Position numbers and translations under genes: made by a program. From the NCBI GenBank assembly GCA_039000515.1, contig JBCFYV010011135.1:11296776-11360775 (forward strand): DNA of 64,000 nt, read 5' to 3'. Origin of the DNA: Timema cristinae (taxonomy: Eukaryota; Arthropoda; Insecta; Phasmatodea; Timematidae). The notes under the pieces are model-generated. The model did not search any database. It was not told the origin of the DNA and was given only the letters and a program-made list of their open reading frames with translations. Numbering within the stretch: the first letter of the stretch is position 1; every line of letters begins with the position of its first letter. Below, in pieces: positions 30,261 through 40,860 of the stretch.

Positions 30261-30330
30261 TTTGCACTCAACAGGGCCAAGGGCTTTAATTACAATTTTA
30301 AGATTTTTTTTATCTTTTGTGTATGTACAC

Positions 30331-30640
30331 ATTAGTTGACCTTGATGGCCTTGGTTCAAAGTGCTCTGCTAAGGACCCAATATTCGTGAGTTCACACAGT
30401 AGATATCAACGGATTTTGCTTGAGAGATAAAAATCCTTATTACAGCTTCCTTCAGAGGAAAAGTAAATCCGACGTTCCCATCTCAATTGTGGCATGTAAA
30501 ATAACCCTGGAAGGATTGTGAAAATACCTTTCCTGGAAAAATTGGAAGACCCTTTAGTTCTCGCTTATAGAAATTCTCGTGTACTGTTATAATAAATGGT
30601 TTCAGATAGTGTTCGTTAAATACCTCAAATAGAGATATAT
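30331..30640 (+). mobile_element. SINE-C copy 1
   Basis: A tRNA-like head remnant (TGGTTCAAAGTGCTCTGC, box-B-like TTCGTGAGTTCACAC) precedes the body ACCCTGGAAGGATTGTGAAA and TTCCTGGAAAAATTGG. It matches 57,465-57,775 along its length. Confidence 0.7.
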
Positions 30641-32176
30641 ACAGGATGAGTAGTTATTGTTCTCGGACCCACTGGGAGGTGATTCTTATGAAAAAAATAA
30701 CTAGGAAATATATGGATAATCTTTCCCTGAAAGTGATTATTAACAGAGTTTTGAGCTCTGAAAATCACGTTTTAAAATACTTTTTTTATGTAAAAATATC
30801 ATTAACAACTAGAGCTAAAATAACAAATTCCTGGATAACATTTTGTTGAACTAAGATTTTAAACCTCTTAAAATTTGGTATATAATATAATCCCCCTCAT
30901 TGACTATATGATTTATAACCTTCCTCATCCATAAAACCATTAGTGTAGTTAGCACATAACCATATGATTCAAACGGGCACTAAAATGTAGTGCTAAATAA
31001 ACCTATCAAATCTTAATCCAACATGGCCATCAGGAATAGATCTCTTTTCATTTTTGAAGACATATCGTAACAAAATATAACCTAGACTAACCACAAGGCG
31101 ACTCCCTTTCATTTTCACAAACATAATCTAGCCTAACCTTACGTAAATATCCTGCGATTGAACAGACACAGGGTATATAAACGCGAGTCAGAAGTAAACA
31201 AACTCACAAGGGCCGTTTCTGAATAGTCCGTCTAAGGGCCCTTGGAAGCCATGTGCACTTTAAAGTTACCATGGCGTCGGCTTAAAGGCCGGAAGTGATT
31301 TTTGATGGTGTCTGAATTCTCTTAAAGTGTACAATTGCACCCCTATTGCATACTTTACTAAGGGGCACATATGATTTGCCCTTTATCGTGCAATATATTT
31401 AAACTAGCTTTTTATATTGTATAAAAAGTATTATATATTTTGTGAAAATGGAATAAAACGTTCACATACTGTTAAATAAAACTAGCATGGTTTGTTCTTT
31501 GTTTATATACATGATGTTAAACAATTAAATTTCTCTTTCTAGTGTGAAAATCAGACTCAAAAGGAAATTTATTTACGAGTTAAAAGTTCTTAAGTAAAAT
31601 TTGTTTGAGAATAATAATTTACAGATCTAAGTAAATTAACTAAGGCAATATATATCTATATAATATACGTATATATTTAACAATTTCTCTACATATGTAA
31701 AAATGTTTGACATGCTCACTGGTATCCCTGCATACATCGCATGTCTTTTGGCGTGGAGCTGTAATTTCTTTATTTATTCGGCACTCACTCATTCTAGCAA
31801 AATGTTTCAAAACAAGAGATCAACATGTAACTTAAGTAATTTATTTGGGAATTCCTATCGGCCTATGTATTTATCTGGTAATACTCTTACATGCCTTAAA
31901 ACAACTTGATATTAATGTAAGCTAGGCAGGCCTAGCTTAATTGTCAGATTCCCAAAAATTTTAAGGTTTATAAAACTGTGATATGATTGACCATTTTTGG
32001 TGCACGTTTTCCAAATACGTTTTTAAACAAGAACACATAAAGGGGTTGAATAAATAAAAATACGGCTTAACCTCATTTTACTTTTGTCTATTTCTAAGCA
32101 TATTCCAATGATTTTTTTTATTATTATGGTTATTGTAAATTAACATCAACTGCATATAATTGAATTTATTCTTTAC
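30641..32176. other. AT-rich sequence with SINE-B tail scrap
   Basis: A plus-oriented SINE-B tail remnant (AACCATTAGTGTAGTTAGCAC) lies near 30,930-31,000. At 31,210-31,290 a short GC-richer palindromic patch (GGGCCGTTTCTG, AAGGGCCCTTGG) may be an eroded DNA transposon end. No gene is seen. Confidence 0.35.
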
Positions 32177-32820
32177 AGGGATGGTCACGTCTACTAAATC
32201 TTGGAAGAGACCTCCTGAAGGGCTTCCCAGGGCTACACTGTCCGTAGGCTCTGTGGCCCTTCACAGTGGTACCACTGATGCCCATCGGGAACTGAACCTT
32301 TTCGCCAGACGTGGACCCAAGTCCATGGGTGCCATTCCGGGTACTCGGGCACCCAATAAACCAGTACCAGCCCTTCCATGCCAGCCTGCCTTGGGTAACT
32401 TGAGAAAAACCTCTACACCACTGGGACCGGATGGAGGGAGGAGTTGGCTCCTCCTAGTGATCGCCCAATCACGAGGAAGTTGGAGCTCAGCCTCCGAACA
32501 GCCGTCTATGCCACCTTCTCTCTCAAAAATCACCGGACTTCCCTCCTCTCCACTCCACCGTTAGCTTCCACCAAGACCTAGCTGTCCGGAGTTGCCCAGC
32601 GGGGACCTAGAGGAGGTTTCCTGACAAGATATCCCCGCTACACGGGTACGCACTCCCAACCGCTTAGTGCATGTCCAGGAGCCCCGCTCCTCACACACAG
32701 ATGACCTTATCGGGGTCCTAGCTATTCCGGACTCCAGTTTCCGCACACATTGCCCAGGGGTCACCCCATGGAGGCTCCCCGACAGAATTTTGTCACCCGA
32801 GAATTCAAGTGTTCTATGTC
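32177..32820. other. GC-rich island of unknown nature
   Basis: The sequence is abruptly GC-rich and begins right after TTTATTCTTTACAG, which resembles a splice acceptor. It contains an open frame (32,160-32,564) with no family I recognise. It could be the untranslated or 5' part of a retroelement, or an exon of a host non-coding transcript. No terminal repeats are seen. Confidence 0.3.
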
Positions 32821-33383
32821 CAATTTTTCACTTTTGTGTAAATGAGCATTGAAGTTTGACCTTGTGTATAAAACCAGTGTTACAAGATGACAACTCGAGT
32901 TTGCATTTTCTTAAGTAATTATAGAGTAATCTCACTTTCGCCGCAGGTGAATCATATGAATTTTAAATAAACGTAAACACCAAATATCTCAAATTTAGCA
33001 ATTTTGGAGCTAGAACACTTGCATTCTTGGGGACGAATTTTAGAGCTCTGTCATTGCCGGAAGGTGGCAAAGACAGCATAGTGCTCGTTTATATGAAACG
33101 TACGAGCTTACAAGGACAGTGATATTCCTTTCTCCAAAGCCCGTTTCCGGGCATCCTTCTTGCTAAACTATCCCTGGGCTCCGAGGCCCTTTATCGTCCT
33201 TACAAGGACAGTGGAACAATCCCTAAAGTTCATAGAATTAAGGAAGATAAAAGATAAATATGAATTTGCGCCTTAAAAAATATGTCACCATTGACGCAAT
33301 GACAACACACTATCAACATTCAATATCGTTACCATGTTCAGAACTAGCCACCAGATGGCTCTAGCTGTAATTTGCTGTCCGAA
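32821..33383. other. Non-coding sequence
   Basis: The motif TTACAAGGACAGTG recurs at about 33,109 and 33,200. Nothing else is recognised. Confidence 0.3.
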
Positions 33384-33806
33384 AACTATCATGAACCCTA
33401 TGTACCAGAAACGTATTATATTAAAGCGTGCAGTGAAGTGCACAAGTGCGTAGGGGACAAACTATCATGCACCCTATGTACTTAAGGACTCCAGAAACGT
33501 GCTATATTAAAGCGTGCAGTGAAGTGCACAAGTGCGTAGGGGACAGACTATCATGCACCCTATGTACTTAAGGACTCCAGAAACGTGCTATATTAAAGCG
33601 TGCAGTGAAGTGCACAAGTGCGTAGGGGACAGACTATCATGCACCCTATGTACTTAAGGACTCCAGAAACGTGCTATATTAAAGCGTGCAGTGAAGTGCA
33701 CAAGTGCGTAGGGGACAAACTATCATGCACCCTATGTACTTAAGGACTCCAGAAACGTGCTATATTTAAAGCGTGCAGTGAAGTGCACAAGTGCGTAGGG
33801 GACCGA
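33384..33806. repeat. Tandem repeat, 86-bp unit, about 4.7 copies
   Basis: The unit contains CTATCATGCACCCTATGTAC, AAACGTGCTATATTAAAGCG and GTGCACAAGTGCGTAGGGG. The first copy is shortened (lacks TTAAGGACT); the others are nearly identical, which points to recent expansion. Confidence 0.92.
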
Positions 33807-34689
33807 CTATTCCTTCAGACACGGCCAAGGTAGGACTAACAGGTGTTTTCACAGTTGCATCAAACTTCCTACGCGCACAAAGTGTTGTCATAACCCTCGT
33901 ATGTTTGTGTAGGGGGTAGGAAGAGGGTAAGTATGGTTTTATTAGGAGATGACATAGGGGGTGAAATGAGCCGCGGTGTTGGGTAAATAATCATTGATGA
34001 GAAAGAAAAGGTGCTTAGGATGTATTTTACCTGTAATAATGGGGATGTGTTGGATATTTATAAAGGTTACAAGACATTAATAATAAAGAAAGCAAATAGT
34101 TTTACTCCAAAATAACCAATTTTAATCTAACATAAAATAAACTATTGAGACATTCATACATAATTTGTCATATAATCTAGCATAGTTTGTGACAACAATT
34201 TTGAAAAAAATCTATCATTGTCTTAATATGAAGACTAGATTAAAAATAAAGATAAATAAGTTTGACTATATCTATATTGATAAAATGAAGAGTTTGTTTG
34301 TCTGTTTATCATGAGCATTGCGTGATATCTACCACACGGGGGTGAAATTTAAAAATTAGTAGCCAAATATGTGCACTTTGGAGCTGGGATTTTTATTTGT
34401 TTTTTTTATTTATTAAAAACTTGTTTCGAATAAATAAAATAAAGATATATTTTTCTGTCTGTTTGAGGCAAATAGAAGCACTGACTCGGTTAATTATGCG
34501 ATACATTACATGGTTACCCCAAGACAACGCCGGATATTTCTTCTAGTAAAATATAATAATCACGTTTTAAAAATGTCCACGAAAGTGTCTTGTTTGTAGC
34601 CCATAGAGAAAGAGACGAGCAATGTAATGGAAGAATGGTTGGGGCTACTGTTGCGTCCATTATAGTAAATGGTTTTTTTTCTCACCGCT
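33807..34689. other. AT-rich flank of the BEL/Pao remnant
   Basis: No gene is seen. The true left edge of the BEL/Pao LTR may lie within this stretch. Confidence 0.3.
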
Positions 34690-34734
34690 AGAGAAGGGAG
34701 CAGTCACGTCAGAGCTATAAAAGGTACGATACTA

Positions 34735-34840
34735 TTGGTCTAGCAACGGACCGAACTGGTCAAAGATTGTGTGTGGTGGAGAAGTAAAGTAAACAGAAAG
34801 GTGTTCAGTTCATTAAATAAATCAACACAAGCATGGGTCC
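34735..34840 (+). repeat. BEL/Pao 5' LTR remnant (conserved part)
   Basis: It aligns with 40,735-40,832: TAGCAACGGACCGAACTGGT versus TAGCAACGAACCGTATTGAT, then the shared AAGTAAAGTAAACAGAAAGG. A TATA-like GCTATAAAAGG at about 34,712-34,722 precedes it. Confidence 0.75.
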
Positions 34841-35639
34841 ACCGAACATAGGTGGTTTAGTGTAAAACAGTAATTAAAAGTTAAACGCTAAGTGCAATTC
34901 AATTAAACATGTACAGCAATGTAAACAGGCATGTACAATACAGTTAGTAGTGTTTGTTATCCAAGATGGAATAGGTGAGTGCGTTCGTCTTTCATATCCA
35001 AGTTCAAGTCTCCTTTAATGTGTTTCCTAAGACATTTTCTGTTCCTTTTATTCCTTTGATCTCCTTTCTAAGACAAGCCAAAGTAAATGTGTTAATAACT
35101 AATAATGCGTTACTAGTGTGGCCTTTACAGGCGGTGATTCGGGGGGTGGGGGGAGGTTCAAAGGGTCAGTTGACTCCTTGTTAAAGTTAGAAAATTAATA
35201 CAAATTATTAAAAGAAGGCTTAAATTTTAGAAATAAAATACAATACAGATAAAGTATACAACTTTATATCTTTTTTACGCGCAGACACCTCTTAGACCGG
35301 GTCCACAAGTGCGTTATTCTTCCACGTTTAAACAATGTTCGATATGACTCACGAAAGTGTGGAAAAAATATTGGTTTTCGTGTACGAATATTTGTCGTGT
35401 ATAGCGAGTAACGAGCATTGTTCCGCATAGAGACGGTAGACTACCACACATTAAAGAGGACTAATAATCGCCTGAGAGCAGTTCATCCCCGAATACAGAA
35501 TATAGATTATGTGTGGACAGCAGGAGTGGTGGAACTGTGGGGGACTCTGCCCCCTGGACGTAATTTGCCCCTCTCTGGAATAAATACTCCCCTTCCCCAT
35601 AGATATATTTAAAATACTCTGATATTATTTATTATGTAG

Positions 35640-36215
35640 CCGAAAGATGGCCTTAAATCAAACTCCAAATACCTGTAGATGTATTCTATTGTAAAAAATT
35701 AGCTTGAGAAGACCACTTCAAATAATTACTAGACTGTAGGCATTTAATTGCCAAAAGAAATCAGGGGAGGAAAGATTTAAATAGCTTCCAAGGTCATCCA
35801 AATCTCAAAAATGTCTAGGGGAGGACAACTCCAAATAGCTTCTAGTTGAATGCCATTTTGAAGAATTTTCAGGCTACCCCAAATAGCCTAGTTTCTGAAA
35901 TAATTCCATTTTCAAAATTTTGTCGGTGGAAGACCACTTCAAAGATTATCTTCTAGAGTTATATAATTATCGTAACAAATTAAGATGATGATCACTCTAA
36001 ATAGCTTTTAGGAGCATTTACATTTCAAAAATTTACTGTGGAGAAACACTTTAAATGACTTATACAAGAATCTATTTTTTTTTTAATACCAGGGGAAGAC
36101 TACTTAGTACTCATAGCCTTTAGAGTGAATCATTTTTAAAAAAATTGCTAAGGGAGGGCCACTCCAGATAGTTTATAAAAATTATATGATTTTAAGAAAT
36201 CGGGAGGCTGACCAT
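35640..36215. repeat. Degenerate minisatellite, about 70-75-bp units
   Basis: Recurrent pieces are GGGGAAGACCACTTCAAATA, AGCTTCTAG and ATTTCAAAAATTT. About seven diverged units lie between the BEL/Pao 5' LTR and Gag. Confidence 0.65.
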
Positions 36216-36419
36216 GGTTTAAAGCATACACAAGATCAAATATGAACGAGAAACTATTAAATGGCTTTAAACAGAAATCAAATATTGTAAAAAAAACTAT
36301 GCCATTTATAATTATGTCCCCCATATAAAAATGATCTTGATCCTCCCCTGGGCCTACACAATATGAATAAGGGGATTAGAAAACTTGTTTTGAAAATAGT
36401 ACAAATAAAGACACAAGTA

Positions 36420-36905
36420 CCTAGGTTTAAAACATTATTTTTGCGAGTCTCACTATTATTAAGTCAATAACACAACTGAAAATAAGACTATCGAAGTTAG
36501 AACAATGTTGGCCAGAGTTAGAAAATATACAGTTAGAAATTGAATCATTATATGATTCAACACCATATTCGCAGGAAAGGGAGATATTTGAAATCACATA
36601 TTTTAATCTCGCAGCTTCAGTAGAAACATTTATTAAATTCATCATCTGGCTCATCAAACGAGACTGCTAACTCCTTCATACTTTTCAGACAGAGACAAGC
36701 AGTCAGGTCACCAGAAACATTATTAATTATTTGAAATCATCGGTAAATGGTGAAGCAGTAAATGTTATTCAATCTTTAGAAAGTTCAAACAACAATCATA
36801 ATATAACTTGGACATTATTGAATGAGCGATACGAAAACAAAATAGTTACTGTCGGTAAACATGTAGAGGCTATGTTAAAGATACCAAGGATATAAAGAGA
36901 ACTGA
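36420..36905 (+). pseudogene. gag: BEL/Pao Gag (DUF1759-type), degenerate
   Basis: Conceptual translation gives the typical order: a segment with LKIRLSKLEQCWPELENIQ, then EREIFEITYF, and after a break YLKSSVNGEAVNVIQSLE with TWTLLNERYENK and VEAMLKIPR. These match the Gag region of BEL/Pao elements as I know them. Frames and stops are broken (for example after IPR at about 36,893). It would have formed the particle core; it is not functional. Confidence 0.75.
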
Positions 36906-36984
36906 TAAACTTTTATATCTACTATTAGATACAATAAATAAGCATCTTAAGGCCCTTGGTCCTTTCGAGTACAAGTCTAAAACC

Positions 36985-37480
36985 TATTTTGTGGGATGGT
37001 CGTCAGGATGGTGAAAGGCATGGCGTGGTTTCACAACTGACCAAAGTATCCTTCCACGCCAACAAGAGCAGGTGGATCGCAGAAAACGTAGATGGCGCTA
37101 GATACCGGATAGGTTTTGCAGCATAATCATAAGTTTGGAAATATCAGTTTTCTTAAGAACGATTATAATTTTTTATGTTAACATTTTCAACACCACTTCT
37201 AAGATAATGTATCGATGTTTATTAATTATTACATTTTGTTTTTTTGTTATGAAGCCGGCAGTTTTCTATTGAAAAATGTCGATTTTATCGATATTTGATC
37301 ACTGTTAAAATTATAGAGGAAGTGTGTTTATAAAAAGTATAACTTAATCAACATGTTTCTATTCTTGTACAAACCTTGTCCACAAAGAAAATTGCAAAAC
37401 AAGAAAAATACTTGATAACAGTTTTTTTCCCATGGCTCTGCATTTCCACGCCAAATTAAAAGGGCCAATCACCTTAAAGC
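36985..37480 (+). repeat. Dispersed repeat copy 2, inserted in the BEL/Pao element
   Basis: Shared with copy 1 (29,785-30,260, inverted) are AAACCTATTTTGTGGGATGG, GACCAAAGTATCCTTCC, CTAAGATAATGTATCGATG and GGCTCTGCATTTCCACGCC. It interrupts the sequence between Gag and the zinc-knuckle/protease part. Confidence 0.75.
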
Positions 37481-37839
37481 TTTAACAGTTTTGAATCAAC
37501 TTACAGAAACGTGTAATACACTACAGATACATATTATTACAAGTAAATACAGTTACGTGACACACCGTGAATAGGGAAACGACCATATTGGAAAACACTG
37601 CCGACAACGAAAAAAACTTAATGGATCGTTACAGCACAGATGTCAGACATTGGAAGCCAATGAATCCAACCGTGTTACACGAACAAAACCTCCGGAAACA
37701 AATGTTAAGATTAGTTGGTATTTAAATGTGACCAACCTCATTGAATATACCATTGTGACACAATTAACAAACTATCTATTCTTTAGAGGATAGAACAGGT
37801 CAACGGATTAAGTCTCTTTTTCAACTGTTTAAAGGCTGA

Positions 37840-38164
37840 TAGACATCAGGTTTAACAATGCATTTCGAGCACATGTGGGATTTGCAACAAAAAATACGAC
37901 ACACTACTTCACTTTAAGGAAGCCAGCACACAGTTGACTTTGCTACAGGGTAGTAGAACTTCAAGACAGTACAACAACCAGGAAAACCCACGGGTCCGTT
38001 ACAACTCCTAAGGACTAAACTTAAAAAGTCAACGACAACTACCTGTGCACACATGTCTCAGATTAGACTAGTCAGAGTATTGTTATCAACAGGGTTGGTT
38101 GATGTATTATATCTCAATGCCAATTCACATTTGTGTGGAGCATCACAAGATTCAGGCTCTTAAT
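37840..38164 (+). pseudogene. BEL/Pao zinc knuckle and start of aspartic protease
   Basis: A CCHH-type knuckle reads CGICNKKYDTLLH (about 37,880-37,920). Further on RVLLSTGLVDV is followed by QDSGS, the protease active-site region, just before the SINE-A insertion at 38,177. The downstream half of the protease is at 38,700-38,885. Confidence 0.65.
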
Positions 38165-38176
38165 CATTTTGTATAA

Positions 38177-38471
38177 CATTATTATAATTATTAGCACCGC
38201 GTCTTAATACCCGTTCGGGTTATATGCACTTACACTAATGTGTAATGGTAGGGTGATTGTGAGATGAAATGGAGGACCTACAGTTTAACGTGGGATCCGA
38301 ACCACGGTGGAGGCCTGGCATTCCCCACATTCACAAGTTGTGATTAATACACGTCTTATCAGAGGTGAAGGAAGGGTTTGGTAATCAGATAAATCTGTGC
38401 CAGGAGCGAGGATTGAACCCTGAACCTCAGCAGAGAAGTCCGACACCTTACACCTAGACCACCAGGTCACC
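38177..38471 (-). mobile_element. SINE-A copy with perfect 12-bp target duplication
   Basis: CATTTTGTATAA occurs at 38,165-38,176 and 38,472-38,483. Between them is the full SINE: (ATT)n-like tail, ACTACCCGTTCGGGTTATA (tail), the CCGAACCACGGTGGAGG body and the tRNA-like head with CTAGACCACCAGGTCACC (minus orientation). The host sequence is the BEL/Pao protease. Confidence 0.92.
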
Positions 38472-38483
38472 CATTTTGTATAA

Positions 38484-38885
38484 TATAAGAGCTTGTGCAA
38501 AGGCTTAGTTTACAACGGATTTGTGGTTTTTATTCCATCTCATGCGTAGCGCAGTCAACAACTAAAGCGTTATACACAGTCAATGCAATGTAAAGTCTCG
38601 ATTCAATGCCTATGCCACTAGTTTAGAGTTTCTAGGGTTGTCTAAAATCAACTCAAGATTGACCTGTCACGCACAGAGACACATCATACTCTACCGTTCC
38701 AAACACAGTTATCTTAGTTAACCTTGCAGATCCAATCTTTAACATTCCTGGTAGAGTGGATATGTTAAGAGGAGAAAAGTTATTCTTTGAACTGCACTTT
38801 GGTCAAATTAAAAGTTCAAGGGGTACAACAATTTTGCAAAGAACAATTTTGGGTTGGATAATGTCAAGCAAGATTAATCTGAGAT
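38484..38885 (+). pseudogene. BEL/Pao protease C-terminal region
   Basis: NLADPIFNIPGRVDMLRGE (about 38,719-38,775), followed by TTILQRTILGWIMS, is the characteristic end of BEL/Pao proteases. Next comes LDRQL with SWQLEG, the usual linker before RT. RT itself is absent. Confidence 0.75.
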
Positions 38886-39560
38886 CATCTTCAAAACAGG
38901 ACTCAACTTCAGAAACACAAGGTCATTCTAACACATTCTGCCATTTCACCAAGACAGATAATCTTGACAGGCAATTATAACAGTCTTGGCAGTTAGAGGA
39001 TTGATCTATTAAATCATGTCAATCTATTGAGATGTTAACATATGAAGATCATCTTAGGAACAACGTCCGGAGAATCTGGACGTTTTATAGTCATATTGAA
39101 AACAGAGGAAAACAACAAACAATCAGGTTATTCCATGAACAGTGTGGTACAATGATTCCACAATTTAGAGAGAAGGTTTACAAAACACCCCAAACTCAAA
39201 CATTTACTATCTTTATAAATGAATATGGAACCTTACATTATAATATACAGGTTCAAAGCCCTACTTCAGCAATAAGACAGATCTGTTGGTCATTAAATGT
39301 TAGGAATTTAACGCGTCAAATAGTTAACCATAGTGTGATGTATTTCAAGGTCAACCGAGGTCCACATTTAAACTAATGAATGAGCTACTACAGCAAGGAT
39401 TGCAACCAAAGTGAACATTATTACACACCGGAGTGGATTATTGCGATCCAGTGTATTTTGGACCTCGTCGTCGATATGTTAACATTCAAATAACAACCTA
39501 CATAGCAGTTTTTGTTTGATTCACAACGAAAGCAGTTCATAAAGAATTACTTGATAGAAT

Positions 39561-39685
39561 TTAATGAATCAGATAGCTGAAGCTATAATCTATGCATTTT
39601 AGTGAGGCTAGTACCTCTTAGATATCATATTCTGAAAACTGCACTAAAATGCATAGATGATAGCTTCGGCTATCTGATTCATTAA
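39561..39685. repeat. Inverted repeat, 44-bp arms, 37-bp spacer
   Basis: Left arm 39,561-39,604 (from TTAATGAATCAGATAGC) and right arm 39,642-39,685 (to GCTATCTGATTCATTAA) are complementary with two mismatches. It would form a stable hairpin. In the spacer, ATCATATTCTGAAAA is matched in reverse complement at about 39,969-39,983, the end of the inserted block. Confidence 0.9.
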
Positions 39686-39884
39686 TATATGCAATCCCGT
39701 TCAATTATAATATAATTGTCAATTGGCTTAAATACATTGCCAACTACCGAGTCGCAGGTGGCTGCGTTGTCTGATGGCTGTGATCTTATATAATCACATG
39801 TTTATAAGCTGACGACTTCCACACGTCCATCATAGACTCTGCCTTAAAATATGAGTGAAGAATGACCATGGGCACGGGACGAAT

Positions 39885-39955
39885 CCTGGATAGCTCATTG
39901 GTAAGAGCATTGGCATACTAAGCCAAAGGTCCCGGGTTCGATTCCCGTGTCCAGG
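39885..39955 (+). tRNA. tRNA-like sequence (anticodon ACT), probably pseudo or SINE head
   Basis: It folds as a cloverleaf: acceptor CCTGGAT with GTCCAGG (7 pairs including one G-U), D-arm around GCTCATTGGTAAGAGC, anticodon stem TTGGC/GCCAA with loop ATACTAA, and T-arm CCGGG-TTCGATT-CCCGT. Box A and box B are intact. Oddities: T8 is missing, there is one T-stem mismatch, and ACT is not a normal eukaryotic anticodon without a long variable arm. It sits inside the inserted block of the BEL/Pao integrase. Confidence 0.5.
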
Positions 39956-40734
39956 TGTCATTTTTCAATTTTCAGAATATGATAGCAGAATGTTTACTCG
40001 TAGCCTTAAAACCGTTTCATGGCTCATTGAGGTAAATGTCCTCACTTCTATTCAGATAAGGCAATACATTTTGTGAGTGCACTTCAAGAGCTTAAAAATC
40101 TTGTTACTTCTGAACCACATTGCTAGAAGTTAATGACTTGGTTGACAAAGGACATGGACTGGTTTTATTCCACCACGATCTTTTAATTTTAGAGGGCTTT
40201 GGGAGGTGGCTATTAGGTCAGTCAAACGCTTAGCTTCGTCAGCAAATTAAGAAATGTACACTTATTGAATGCTAATATAGGCTGGTCTTATTTCTCGACC
40301 TTTCTCCTGATCGGAAATGGACTAGCCATATTTGTAGAATCAGATCTACGAATATTAAACGTGAATAGACCTTCTAGATGGCAGAGTGTGCAACAGATGA
40401 TGTAGCACTTCTGGACTCGCTGGTTCAGGTACTATCATTCCCAGCAGCAGCAGCTTGGCAAATTGTCAAAGGATTGGCCGAAATATAAGGCAGGGGATAT
40501 GGTTCTCCTATATAAAACAAGTTCACGTCGTCAAACTTTATCCTTGAACTGAGGGTTGGCGTTAGTTCTATTATACATTGTGATTTTATTATATCTAATA
40601 TATTTTAAGGTATAATTGTTGAAAGTATTTTATTTCAGGTGGTAGGCATGTCGCACTCTATATAATAAAAGTTTTTTTTTTACTATAGCCACTGAAGTAG
40701 GTAGCAGCTGCATCGGCACTGTAAACTGTAACTT

Positions 40735-40832
40735 TAAGTTTAGCAACGAACCGTATTGATCGAAGATTGTGGGGGTAGTCGTGAAAAAGTAAAGTAAACA
40801 GAAAGGTGTACAGTTCATTAAATAAAATCACT
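40735..40832 (+). repeat. BEL/Pao 3' LTR remnant (conserved part)
   Basis: It matches 34,735-34,840. A CTATATAATAAAAG signal at about 40,658 may be the LTR TATA or polyadenylation region. Confidence 0.7.
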
Positions 40833-40860
40833 TACATATTTGGTTTCGTGGAGGGGAAAA

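Larger units (their letters stand above)
38886..40560 (+). pseudogene. IN: BEL/Pao integrase, split by an insertion
   Basis: The zinc-binding region ends with LNVRNLTRQIVNHSV (about 39,290-39,345). The core starts with HTGVDYCDPVYF (about 39,425) and continues to FTTKAVHKELL (about 39,550). After the 39,561-39,985 insertion it resumes with ALKPFHG and FYSDKAIHFVSALQELK (about 40,045-40,100). The C-terminal part has RWQSVQQMM and WPKYKAGDMVLLYK (about 40,375-40,520). The RT/RNase H that should precede it is deleted. It is inactive. Confidence 0.78.
34690..40860 (+). mobile_element. Degenerate BEL/Pao LTR retrotransposon with nested insertions
   Basis: In order on the plus strand are an LTR remnant, Gag of the DUF1759 type, a CCHC-like and aspartic protease region, protease C-terminal region, integrase zinc and core regions, integrase C-terminus, and a second LTR remnant. 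The LTRs share AAGTAAAGTAAACAGAAAGG and CAGTTCATTAAATAAA. RT and RNase H are missing. A SINE-A, a dispersed repeat and a tRNA-like/inverted-repeat unit have inserted. Stops and frame breaks are frequent, so it is long dead. Confidence 0.8.

Noticed and set aside
32160..32564. 134-residue plus-strand open frame
   Set aside because: GC-rich composition explains the lack of stops; an equally open frame exists on the opposite strand and no family is recognised.
39885..39955. Functional tRNA-Ser (ACT)
   Set aside because: It lacks T8 and the long variable arm of tRNA-Ser, has a T-stem mismatch and sits in a mobile insertion, so it is kept only as tRNA-like.
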